NCBI GenBank assembly: GCA_037976565.1
Contig: CP137671.1
Coordinates: 21,535,267-21,599,266 of the forward strand
From: Mesocentrotus franciscanus
Lineage: Eukaryota > Echinodermata > Echinoidea > Camarodonta > Strongylocentrotidae
Length of the DNA stretch: 64,000 bases
Direction of reading: 5' to 3'
Made by a program: the position numbers and the translations under genes. Below the pieces are notes generated by a model. It searched no databases. It was not told the origin of the DNA and saw nothing but the letters and a program-made list of their open reading frames with translations. Positions 11,952-22,459 of this stretch are shown here, in pieces; position 1 is the first letter of the stretch; each line of letters begins with the position of its first letter.

Positions 11952-12296
11952 TCAGCAAATCAATGGCAGTAACACCAACATCCATACGGATACCACTGTA
12001 TCGCCTCGCTCCTATGGCAGCAAACCATATCTCATTGGAATCTACATAAATATGATCTGCGTTTTGAACTTGAGATCCATGGATAGTTTTGATGACAGAC
12101 TGTATGTCAGACGGATCGTTACCAGTCCCTATTTGGACTAAATCACCATACATGGCGAGAAACAAATCTTGGAAAACAACTTGAAATCCATTCGTAGCGT
12201 TTGTTTGTATCAAGGTTGCGTCATACACTCGTGTAGGGGTGTAAGGTAAGGAGATGATATGTGATTCGCCTTCCTGAAGATATCTTGCTGAATAAT
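11952..12296 (-). CDS. CUB-like exon 8
   Basis: A 345-bp phase 1-1 exon, acceptor CTACAG|AT, donor A|GTGAGT. YSARYLQEGESHIISLPYT, YDATL (first sequon lost), TNATNG (kept), QDLFLAMYGDLVQIGTG (the first Asp of DDL replaced), SVIKTIHGSQVQNADH, SNEIWFAAIGARRYSGIRMD. No cysteine; open throughout. Confidence 0.82.
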
Positions 12297-13260
12297 CTGT
12301 AGGAAAAAGTTTTTTATTACAACAAGAAAGAAAGAAAGAAAAAAAAAGAAAAAAAAAAGAAAAGACACACAAAGTGACTTTCGTATCTGTAGATGATTCC
12401 CATCGGTGGTAAACGGTTATTAAAAAACATTTTACATTTACCACCTTAAATCAAATGAAAAAACTTTTATTCGAAACATTCCTGTTCATTACAAAAATGT
12501 AAAGACGGGCAGGGCCAGATGTACGGACATACGACAACATATTGAGAAAATCTAGTGCTTCGACCTGACTTTGGGTTTCGGGGGAGGGGGATGGAGGTAG
12601 GGGGTATACCGACAGCTACACTCCGACTGCGACACTTGTTATCAATGACCAAGATAATATCAGTAACTTTGAGGGGTCAAATCTTGTGAGTGAAATGGGA
12701 GACTGTTCAAAACCAGTCTTTGGGTTCTTCCAAGTTGTTTGAAAAATTGGGATACCCTAATAAGCCGTGAGCACAAAAGCCATGACCCCAGTGACGAGTC
12801 TGTATTAAAATTAATGCAGAAAATTTATCGCGAAAATGCAAGTAATGAATTTCGCAATTTCATAAAACAGTGGAGAAGAATGTGAGAGAATGCGAGATAT
12901 ATGGCTTCATATTTCAGCACCCGTATTCCAACAATTCAGTGTTCGTGTACCTAGGCCCTGATTCATGAAACATGTTATCAATAACAAGTGACAAGAACTG
13001 TTATAAGCTACTGAAATGGTGGCATATAATTTGCTGAGAGCAAATTTGTTGTAGAATTTTAAGAATTTGTTATTAATAACAAGTTTTATGAAACAAACCC
13101 CTGGTGTAACTCATTATGGGATATGCTGATTGGGATTCCTGCTAATTTGCATAAGTTATATTATATATCTGTATATGGTAATATGCAACGGAACATAATG
13201 CCTCAAAACACGGTTAAAGGAATTTTAGTATGAAAACAAAGGAAGTATTCTGTTACTTAC
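12297..13260 (-). other. Intron LDLa8-CUB8 (standard length)
   Basis: About 0.96 kb of shared intron, with no insertion seen. Confidence 0.6.
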
Positions 13261-13359
13261 TACATGATGATTCATCCTCATAATTCTCACAGTTGTAATA
13301 TCCGTCGCAAACTAACGTCACCGACACATTCATGTTCGATCCTGAACAAGGAAAGAAAT
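13261..13359 (-). CDS. LDLa-like exon 8
   Basis: A 99-bp phase 1-1 exon: FFPCSGSNMNVSVTLVC then DGYYNCENYEDESSC. Glu replaces Asp after the third visible Cys, the only copy with this change. NVS sequon present; normal splice sites. Confidence 0.82.
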
Positions 13360-14120
13360 CTGAAACCGAAAAAGGATGTGATTTTTAGGAGCATTCACTA
13401 ACTTCCGATAATAAACATAATCTCCTAATAATAACCCTAATCTATGTTTCTTTAAAATAACAAATGAGATCAACTGATGCATTTTCAGTTACAAATGATC
13501 TTGCACATAATCTATTGCATATGCTTTATGTGTTAATAGTTCTCATACTTGTTAATGGAAGGGAGCTCAACTTAAAGCCCCTCTGCACTAGTTTACCCAG
13601 AAAGGATTAGAGGGATTAGAGGGATTAGCGTGGTCACTGACAGATGTTTTCTCATCAACTCAGCTCTCAATTGACATAAGAAAAGAGGATCATGGGGATC
13701 AACAGGCACCGCTTAAGCATTGTTTTCTACATAGAGGGAGCAAGTAGCTACAAGTAGTACAGTGGCGCTTTTACAGCTTAATTAAAAAGACCCGCTGTTA
13801 TTGATGTGAGATGGGGGCACTCATTAATTAAAGATTCTCGTGTCGGCAAACCTTGAAGTATAGTATTTAACCTACAGCAATGCATCGCTCTTCTTAAGCT
13901 TGTTGGATCATTTTTGTCAAAGTCGAGGAAAATATAATATTCGTGCAGCCTCACCACGTCCTATTTTCATCTAGCGATGTCACTTTCTAACAATGAAGCC
14001 GAAACATTAATAAATACAAATTGGTCAATGCATTTGTATAACACTTCTTGGGTGATTTTATTAGTAACAAAATCCACAAGGAATTGAAAAGTAAAGTCCG
14101 ATTGATGCAATTATACTCAC
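13360..14120 (-). other. Intron CUB7-LDLa8
   Basis: About 0.76 kb, some 200 bp longer than its paralogues. The extra segment, about 13,575-13,785, includes CCCAGAAAGGATTAGAGGG and has no identifiable ends. Confidence 0.55.
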
Positions 14121-14476
14121 TCAGCGAATCAATGACAGTAACACCAATATCCATACTGATAAGACTGGATTGCACCCCTCCTATGGCAGCAAACCACATC
14201 TCATTGGAATATACATAAATATCATCATAAATATCATCTGCGTAGGCTTCATATTCATGGATCGTTGTGATGACAGACTGTATGTCAGACGGATCGTTAC
14301 CAGTCCCTATTTGGACTAAATCATCATTTCTTCCGAGATACAAATTTTGGAACACAACTTGAAATCCATTCGTAGCGTTTGTTTGTAGCAAGGTTGCGTT
14401 ATACAATCGTGTCCTCGTGGTGGTAGGGAGGAGATGATACGTGATTCGCCTTCCTGAAGATAGGTTGCTGAATAAT
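14121..14476 (-). pseudogene. CUB-like exon 7 with a one-base deletion
   Basis: A 356-bp exon with intact acceptor (CTGCAG|AT) and donor (A|GTGAGT), but the length is not compatible with phase 1-1. Compared with CUB5, GGTAGGGAGGGAGATG reads GGTAGGGAGGAGATG here (about 14,423-14,437): one G of a run is missing, so the start (YSATYLQEGESRIIS) and the rest (RLYNATLLQTNATNG onward) are in different frames. It also has a duplicated Asp-Asp-Ile-Tyr (12 bp) before the SNEMWFAAIGG motif and VYSNEM in place of VDSNEM. Either a real lesion that would truncate the protein or a homopolymer sequencing error. Confidence 0.8.
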
Positions 14477-15481
14477 CTGCAGAAAAAGATTTTCATTACA
14501 ACAAGAAAGAAAGAAATTAAATAAAAGAAGACAAAAAACAAGAAAAAAAGTCACTTTCGTATCTGTAGATGATTCCTATCGGCGGTGAACGGACATTACA
14601 AAACATTTTTACATTTTCCCCTTAGATAATAATTATGGACACAATCTTTATTCAAAATATTCGCCGTTCATAACAAAAATGTAATGACTCGCCTGTCCTG
14701 ATATACAGACGAACGACATCATATTGACCAAAGCTAGTGCGTCGACCCGACTTTGGGGTTGGGGAGGGGGGAGGGGGGGTAACCCGACAGCTATACTCAG
14801 ACTGCGACACTTGTTATCAATGACCTAGGTAATATCAGTAACTTTGAGGGGTCAAATCTTGTGAGTGAAATGGGTGACTATTCAGATCCAGTCTTTGGGT
14901 TTTTCCAAGTTGTTTGAACAAATTGGGTTACCCCAATAAGCCGTGAGCACAAAAGCCATGACCCCAGTGACTAAGATATTCAAGAAAAATCCACGAGACA
15001 TACAATACGAGTCTGTCTTTCAATTAATGCAGAAAATTTACCGCGAAAATGCAAGTAAGTAATGAATTTCGCAATTTCATAAAACAGTGGAGGAGAATGT
15101 GAGAGAATGCAAAAAATAAATGGATTCATATTCCAGCACGTGTATTCCAACAATTCAGTGTTCGTATAACTATGCCCTGATTCATGAAACATGTTATCAA
15201 TAACAAGTGACAAGAACTGTTATAAGCTACTCAAATGGTGGCATATAATTGGCTGAGAGCAAATTTGTCGTAGAATTTTAAGAATTTGTTATTAATAATA
15301 AGTCTTATGAAATGAGCCCCTGGTGTAACTCATTAGGGGATATGCTGATTGGGATTCCTACTAATTTGCCTAAGTTATATTATATATCATGTATATCTTA
15401 GTCGGCATCGGAACACAATGCGTTAAAACACGGGTAAAGGGAATTTCAATATAAAAACTAAGGGGGTATTCTGTTACTTAC
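14477..15481 (-). other. Intron LDLa7-CUB7 (standard length)
   Basis: About 1.0 kb of shared intron with no insertion; a GGGGAGGGGGG run near 14,760. Confidence 0.6.
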
Positions 15482-15580
15482 TACATGATGATTCATCCTC
15501 ATAATTGTCACAGTTGTAATATCCGTCGCAAACAAACGTCACTGACACGTTCATGTTCGACCCCGAACAAGGAAAGAAAT
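15482..15580 (-). CDS. LDLa-like exon 7
   Basis: A 99-bp phase 1-1 exon: FFPCSGSNMNVSVTFVC then DGYYNCDNYEDESSC. The TFVC variant is shared with LDLa10. NVS sequon present; normal splice sites. Confidence 0.82.
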
Positions 15581-16152
15581 CTGAAACCGAAAAAGGATGT
15601 GTTTTTAGGAGTATTCACTAATTCACTATATAAACATAATCTCCTAATAATAATAACCCTAATCTATGTTCCTTTAAAATGACAAATGAGATCAATGATG
15701 CATGTTCAGTTAGAATTGATCTTGCACATAGTCATTGCATATGCTCTCAAGTGTTAATAGTTATAATACTTGTTAATGGAAGGGAGCTCAACTTAATAGC
15801 TTAATTCAAAAGAGCCGCTAATATTGGTGTGAGGTGGGGCACTCATTTATTAAAGATTCATGTCGCCAAACCTTGAATTGTAATTTTTTAACCTACAGTG
15901 ATGTATCGCTCTTCTTAAGCTTGTTGGATCATTATTGTCAAAGTGGGGGAAAATATAATATTCTATATAGCAGCCTCACCCCGTCCTATTTACATCTAGC
16001 GATGTCCCTTTCTAACAATAAAGCCGAAACCTTAATAACTACAGATTGATCAATGCATTTGTATAACACTTCTATTATCTCGGGAGATTTTATTAGTAAC
16101 AAAAACCACAAGGAATTGAACAGTAAAGTCCGACTGATGCAATAATACTCAC
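15581..16152 (-). other. Intron CUB6-LDLa7
   Basis: About 0.57 kb of shared intron; nothing else seen. Confidence 0.6.
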
Positions 16153-16500
16153 TCAGCAAATCAATGACAGTAACATCAACATTCATACGTATACCACTGG
16201 ATTGCACCCCTCCTATGGCAGCAAACCACATCTCATTGGAGTGTACATAAATATCATGTGCGTTGTACTTATTATATCCATGGATATTTGCGATGACAGA
16301 CTGTTTGTCAGACGGATCGTTACCAGTCCCTATTTGGACTAAATCATCATTACGGTTGAGTAACAAATTTTGGAAAACAACTTGAAATCCTTTCTTAGCG
16401 TGTGTTTGTATCAAGGTTGTGTTATACAATCGTCTTGTAGTGGTGTATGGTAAGGATATGATATGTGATCCGCCTTCCTGAAGATAGATTGCTGAATAAT
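16153..16500 (-). CDS. CUB-like exon 6
   Basis: A 348-bp phase 1-1 exon (116 codons), acceptor TTACAG|AT, donor A|GTGAGT. YSAIYLQEGGSHIISLPY, YNTTL (sequon), THAKKG (second sequon lost), NDDLVQIGTG, SDKQSVIANIHGYNKYNAHD, HSNEMWFAAIGG, GIRMNVDVTVIDLL. One residue longer in the loop after IHGY. No cysteine; open throughout. Confidence 0.8.
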
Positions 16501-16700
16501 CTGTAAGAAAAGGTTTTCGTAACACAAGAAAGAAAGAAAGAAATGAGTTTAAAAAAATTTTTAAAAAAAAGTCACTTTCGTATCTGTAGATGAATCCTGT
16601 CGGTGGTGAACGGACATTACAAAACATTTTTACATTTTTCCCCTTAGATAATAATTATGGACACAATTTTTATTCCAAATATTCTGTTCATTACAAAAAT

Positions 16701-17239
16701 GGGCGCTAATGCGCAATCATATCCACACTTTGACCCTGAACTCCGGCGTGGAGATACCAAAACAGACCTAAAATCAAGTAAATATGTTTTCTTCAAAAAA
16801 TGGCCATGATTTAAAAGTCGTTATGTTTCTTACCTGGATCGTGTCAATTTTCTTATCTTTTGGGGAGTATTTTTCCTAAAAATGAAGACTTATAATATAC
16901 ACTTTCTCACGGGATTCACGGCAAACTGCTGCACAATACACGTACCGACGGTGGGTTGCGCGCGCACGTACCCCATCGTCGGTACCGTATGCAATAGTAA
17001 TGTGCAGCAGTTTGCCGTGAATCCCGTGAGAAAGTGCATATTATAAGTCTTCATTTTAAAAATACTCCCAAAAGATAAGAAAATTGACACGATCCAGGTA
17101 AGAAACATAACGACTTTTAAATCATGGCCATTATTTGAAGAAAACATGAATATTTACTTGATTTTAGGTCTGTTTTAGTAGGGTATCTCCACCCCGGAGT
17201 TCAGGGTCAAAGTATGGATATGATTGCGCATTAGCGCCC
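16701..17239. mobile_element. Near-perfect palindromic MITE (about 540 bp)
   Basis: Starts GGGCGCTAATGCGCAATCAT and ends with the inverse of the same; the two arms of about 260 bp are complementary almost throughout around CCGACGGTGGG...CCATCGTCGG. AAAAAT lies on both sides (16,695-16,700, 17,240-17,245), while paralogous introns carry the single empty site ACAAAAATGTAATGACTCGC (for example 14,682). No coding capacity. A half copy lies at 47,276-47,590. Confidence 0.88.
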
Positions 17240-17794
17240 AAAAATGTAATGACTCGCTTGTCCTGACATCATATTGACCAAAGCTAGTGCGTCGACCAGA
17301 CTTTGGGGTAGGGGTTGGGTGGGGGAGGGGGGTAATACCCGACAGCTACATTTAGACTAACGCACCTTTTTTTTTTGCAATGACCAAGATAATATCAGTA
17401 ACTTGAGGGTCTGGAGGGTCTGGAGGGAGGGGAGGGGGGCAGGGCCCTCGGAACGATTTTATTTTCACCGGGAGTGCTGAGATATATATATATATATATG
17501 TCAAATATCTGGAGGGAATGGCGCTGGTAGCTTGATAATCACACCACTGCAAATCTCTGCAACTTTGCTATTGGCAGCCCCCCCCCCCCATAGATTGTTA
17601 TTTGTGCTGTTACTGATATATTAATTTCATCTGTAGTCTTGTGATCATATATCATTTCGTTTGGTGACTTATATGTGAACCTGGAGCCCTGAAAAGATAA
17701 GGTACGTTTATCATTTATCTTCACTCTCGATATATCGGAACTCTCGATTTTTCCTACACTACAACTACCGGCGACGAATCACCTAACAACCGCA
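17240..17794. other. Shared intron segment and junction with foreign DNA
   Basis: 17,240-17,400 is normal shared intron (ATGTAATGACTCGC... to AATATCAGTAACTT), then GGGTCTGGAGGGTCTGGAGG starts sequence foreign to the unit. The 5' edge of the R2-like element is not defined. Confidence 0.55.
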
Positions 17795-20710
17795 ATGCCT
17801 CCATACGTGCTCATTGGGTCGTTATTATTGTTCTTCACATTCCAGGCTAATTGTCTGAGATTCAACGTCCCAAATCTGAGGGCCACCGAATGGCAACCCC
17901 ACAATGCCGGGATAAAAGACCGTTTAACATTGCTACACCACGATCTTGGTGCCGGTATTGTTACCCCGAAGTCCGCAGCTGACGACCTAACGAGCATCCT
18001 GACAGAATACTTTAGTGATCAAGATGACTTTGTGGACAAGAAACTAAGCGACACATACATTGAACGTGAACCAAAATCACTAACCCAAGCCCGAAAGTGT
18101 AAGAACGTTCTTCGGAAAAGGGCCTTTGGTAAAAATGGAACAGCCGAGGACAGAGAGGCTTTCAGAGCGGCAGTCAAAACTGTGTCGTATTTGAGGAAAC
18201 AAGATGAACAAAAGAAATATGATAAATCTAGATCACACATGGAAAAAAGATACCGGAATAACTTTTATGAATTCTCGAAAGCTGCATGTACCGGTTCGCT
18301 CAACAAGGCACCAACAAAACCATTATTTTCTGAAGATGTTGCTAATAATTATTTTGGAGGTAAATACAGCACACCAATTGTGATTAATATCGGTGCTCTG
18401 AACTGGTTTCCTTATGTGAATATTAATACCCCTGACCGCTTCGAGTTTGACATGACTCCAATTAAACCGAAAGATGTGAAGAATGTGTTAAGACGGAAAA
18501 AGCTATGTCAGCACCTGGAAATGATGGCCTTATGTACGGAATGATAAAACATTTGGACTCTGTGCACCACTTCCTTGCAACTCTGTATAACAAGATTCTT
18601 GACTCTGGTGACCCGCCCGAAAGTTGGTCAGAATCTAAAGTAACGCTCATATATAAGTCAGGGGATACCGATAAGCCAGAAAACTTTCGTATGATTTCGT
18701 TAACATCCTGTATCAGCAAAGTTTTCCACCAGATTATTGCTGAAAGATCAATGTCCTATCTTACTGAAAATAACTTTATCGATAAAACAGTTCAAAAGGC
18801 TTTTATTGACGGAGTGAACGGATGCATCGAACATAATATTGAGTGACGCAAAGTGCAAGAAAAGATCGCTTCACACTACATTCTTCGATTTGGCGGATGC
18901 ATTTGGCAGTGTAAGCCACCAGCTGATCACATCATCAATGGAGCGTTACGCAATACCGACGCCAGTTGCGAGATACGTAGCAACGCTGTATTCACGATTG
19001 AACGGCATAAGAGTCCCCGGATGGATAACAAAACCTTTCGAATTCAAGCGCGGAGTATTTCAAAGGGACCCCCTGTCTCCTACAATTTTACTCATGTGTT
19101 TTAATCCCGTTCTAGAATATTTGAAGGAACAGCAGGATCAGTTTGGATACAAATGGGGAGACAGGAAAATAATAACGACACCCTACGCGGACGACTTTAA
19201 TCTGATAACGGGGAACAAACTACAACACCAAAAACTCATGAATGGCATCAACGATCGATTGAGAAGTATGGGCTTGACATTGAAACCGAAAAAGTGTTCA
19301 TCTTTGTCTTTGACGAGTGGTAGACCAAATATTGTAGACTTTATTATCGGAAGCGATGTAATATCCTCAGTCCACGGACATCCAGTTAAATTTTTATGAT
19401 CACTTATCACATTCTCGATGAAAACTTCTGAAATCTTCGAATATCTGAAAGAAAAAATAGAATCCACTCTCGAAAATATTAATAAGTGTAACATTCTAAA
19501 CGAATATAGAGTATGTATACTCACTAGATATGCACTCCCGTCTCTCCGTTACATGCTTACCGTTCATGATGTCCATGCAACGCATTTGAAATCTCTTGAT
19601 ATAATATTAGATAGATATACTAAGTTATGGTTAGGAATACCGTTACGTGGTGCCAATCTTGCTGTGGTCTACGACCCTGATGGCTTGAACATACCTTTCA
19701 TTTCGGACCTTTACCGAACCTGTCATTGTCTGGCTTACAGTAGATGTAGGGTCAAAGGCGACGATGTTGTAAATCACGCCCTTGACCGAAGACTAGATAG
19801 AGAAAGGGGGTGGTCACGACAAACGTCGTTCACTTTGGAAGCACATGACATTCACTCAAAAATACCAGACTCTGTAAGCTGGAACCAGACAAAAAATGTG
19901 ATTAAAAAATCAGTTCAAGATGTATGTAGAGAAAATTGGAAAAGGTTGATCGAACCATTACTTGTACAGGGGGAATTCATGAAAGTTGTTCATATGGAAA
20001 ATACTGATGTAACCTGGAAGTCGATTATTTATAACTTACCTCAGAGTGTAATGAAGTTCACTGTTAATGCAGCAATAGATAGTCTTCCTACTAACAAAAA
20101 CCTGTACCGGTGGGGAAAAAGAATCTCTGATAAATGTAACCTTTGTAACTGTACTGGCACTCTGCATCATGTTCTTAATAATTTTGAAAGAATGCTCGAC
20201 CGATATACCTGGCGCCACAACAACATACTACACATCATGCTCAAACACATTAAAAACACTTCAAACAATATCATCAAAGTATATGCAGACATAGAAGGAG
20301 AAAGCATCAATGGGGGCACCATACCACCAAACATAATACGTACCCAACACAAACCAGACATCTTCCACATTGACAACAAAAATAAGGACATCATCATCGA
20401 ACTCACAGTCCCCTTCGAAACAAACATTGACAATGCACATCAACGAAAACAAGACAGATACACAAGACTCACACATGACATAGCAGCAATAGGGTGGAAG
20501 AGCAAACTAGTCTGTATTGAAATTGGTTCACGTGGGCTCATAACTCCACAAAATAAATACCGTCTAAAAGAAATACTCAAAATCACTAACTCAGCTAGGT
20601 ACTCTGAATCCAGGGACGAAATATTGAAGGCCGTTCTATTTAATTCTTATGTTATATTCCAGGGAAGACGTGAGCCAGCATGGCAATTTGATCAATACAT
20701 CACATTGTAA
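17795..20710 (+). pseudogene. Decayed R2/NeSL-type retrotransposon polyprotein (RT plus restriction-like endonuclease)
   Basis: Order of parts: N-terminal linker (17,830-18,500, with SLTQARKCKNVLRKRAF), RT motifs SAPGNDGLMYGMIKHL (about 18,507) and ENFRMISLTSCISKVFHQII, the catalytic FFDLADAFGSVSHQLI (about 18,880), GVFQRDPLSPTILLMCF, PYADDFNLIT (about 19,180), then thumb. Next come a zinc knuckle KCNLCNCTGTLHHVL followed by RYTWRHNNIL, and a PD-(D/E)XK endonuclease (HKPDIF...IIIELTVPFE, ending near RKQDRYTRL). That C-terminal endonuclease defines the R2/NeSL/CRE-like group rather than APE-type LINEs. Defects: 5' truncation (no N-terminal zinc finger or Myb), frame changes near 18,500 and 18,840, a TGA at 19,397 where the motif VKFLG should have Gly, and Phe at the fourth zinc-ligand position (HVLNNF). 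Not active. Confidence 0.85.
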
Positions 20711-21170
20711 TTTATCAATCTCTATCCATTCATTTTTCATCATTTCCTGCTTATCAATGAACTTGTAACCATTCTGTACCAAACTGGCAATATTTACCGT
20801 AATATGTCACTTATGTCGATTCAATTATACCATTATTGATTAATGTATCATGTATGGGGAACTTTCCTTCCTCATCATAATGTTACAATCTTCTTCTTTT
20901 GTCCTGTTCTGTACCATACCATTTCTGTTTTTCTCCCTTTTCTCCTTTTCACCTCTTCCCTTTCCCTTTCTCTCCATCCCGGTGCTCCTTGTTATCACAT
21001 TGTTGCATATTGTTACATTGTAATTGCAATGACGAATATTTTGTATTATTATTGTTAATGTACTTTGCTATTGTATATAGTTTTGATTATAACCTGCCGC
21101 CTAACCCATTGGGTTGACGGGCCTGGTTTTTTGTGTATGCATGATCTCTAATAAAGACTTGATTTATCAT
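20711..21170 (+). mobile_element. 3' untranslated region of the R2/NeSL-type element
   Basis: About 460 bp with no coding frame. It contains TTGGGTTGACGGGCCTGG and ends in AATAAAGACTTGATTTATCATC just before the CTT repeats. The absence of a poly-A tail fits R2-type 3' ends. Confidence 0.6.
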
Positions 21171-21335
21171 CATATATTCTTCTTCTTCTTCTTCTCCTCC
21201 TCCTTCTTTCTTTCTTTTTCGAAGTTTTCGATTTTTTTTTTCACCGGGGGTGCTGAGATATATATATACGTATATTCTTCTTCTTCTTCTTCTTCTTCTC
21301 CTCCTCCTTCTTTCTTTCTTTTTCGAAGTTTTCAT
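21171..21335. repeat. Duplicated CTT-rich segment of about 95 bp
   Basis: TATATTCTTCTTC...CTTTTTCGAAGTTTTC occurs twice around TTTTTTTTTCACCGGGGGTG. The CACCGGG-GTGCTGAGATATATA motif also lies at about 17,470, to the left of the R2-like element. The two may be a flanking duplication or copies of one repeat. Confidence 0.6.
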
Positions 21336-21454
21336 TATGTCAAGGTGCATTTTCCCGTCTGGTGCTTATAATATGTTCGTCTGAGTGATTGATCTTTCTG
21401 AAGATGAATTAGCAGGGGCGGATCAAGCTGTTTAGGGGGGGGGGGGTTGACAAG

Positions 21455-21840
21455 ATGACGATGCGGAGCATCGTCCACGAGCCGATTTTTTGTTGTTGCT
21501 ATTTTTAACCCCCGTAAGTGATGTTTTCCTGCATCTACTAACACAATGGTGATCATAAAAAGCTTTGCATGATAACGTCTTTTTAAATCAAGTAACACCA
21601 ATGGCGATGCGGAGCATCGTCCACGAGCCGCGTAGCGGCGAGGCGATTTTTGTTGTTGTTGTGGCTATTTCGAACCCCCGTAAGTAATGTTTTCCTGGCA
21701 TCTACTAACACAATGGAGACTATAAAAAGCAGTGCATGATAATGTTTATTTAAATCAAGTAACAGTTTAAACAGTTTCACCCAATGACGATGCGCAGTAT
21801 CGTCCACGAGCCGCGTAGTTTAAATCAAGTAACAGTTTAA
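21455..21840. repeat. Tandem repeat of about 150-185 bp, 2.3 copies
   Basis: CGATGCGGAGCATCGTCCAC occurs at about 21,460, 21,605 and (as CGATGCGCAGTATCGTCCAC) 21,788. It is followed each time by ACGAGCCG, and twice by a CCCCCGTAAGT...GTTTTCCT segment and AAATCAAGTAACA. The CGATGCGGAGCATCG core is a hairpin. Confidence 0.75.
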
Positions 21841-22459
21841 ATGTTTAATACACAGTTATATCCAGAGTTATCATGTGTTTGGTTAAGTTACTAGATGAGT
21901 TAAATATCTTCTCACAATATTTGCCCTTGAAAGGTTTCTCTCAAGTGTGCTTTCTTTTTTTCTTCAAATATGTTACGTCTTAGATTGATGCACAATATTT
22001 TGATTATTCAAACTCAATTGCTCATGGAATGAATCTCAGAGAGTTAAGAGTTTGCGAGAGATTAAGAAAGTGGATGCATCTCTCCCATATCTTACTACTG
22101 AGTTGATTTATTGGCCTTTTATTACATCTTGTATTCTTGTAGGCATTTAATCATCTTCAAGCATTCATTTACAGACCAGCAATGATATGAAATGTAGTTT
22201 AGTTCTGGAGAAGAAATATTCATCTAGATGTACATGTAAGTAAGTTCCTAATATCAGCTTTTTGGTCCCACTGCTTGGAATAATTTTCCACTGGATATTC
22301 CTTCATGCCATTCAGTTGGATCTTACAAGAGAAAATTAAAGACGTAATACAGTCTGTGTATTAATTTAAAACATGGTACAAGCAGAAAAAAATATATATA
22401 TACATGATATGAACTTTCACAAGGCTTTGCTCAAAAAGCAAGTATGTGTATTTTGCAAA
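21841..22459. other. No recognisable gene
   Basis: AT-rich spacer upstream of the Helitron array; nothing recognised. Confidence 0.5.

Noticed and set aside
11758..12444. A 228-codon minus-strand frame taken as one exon
   Set aside because: Only 11,952-12,296 matches the CUB family with proper splice sites; the flanks are intron that happens to be open, including the pyrimidine tract.
21087..21371. Frames rich in Arg or Phe/Ser around the CTT repeats
   Set aside because: Simple-sequence translation with no domain.
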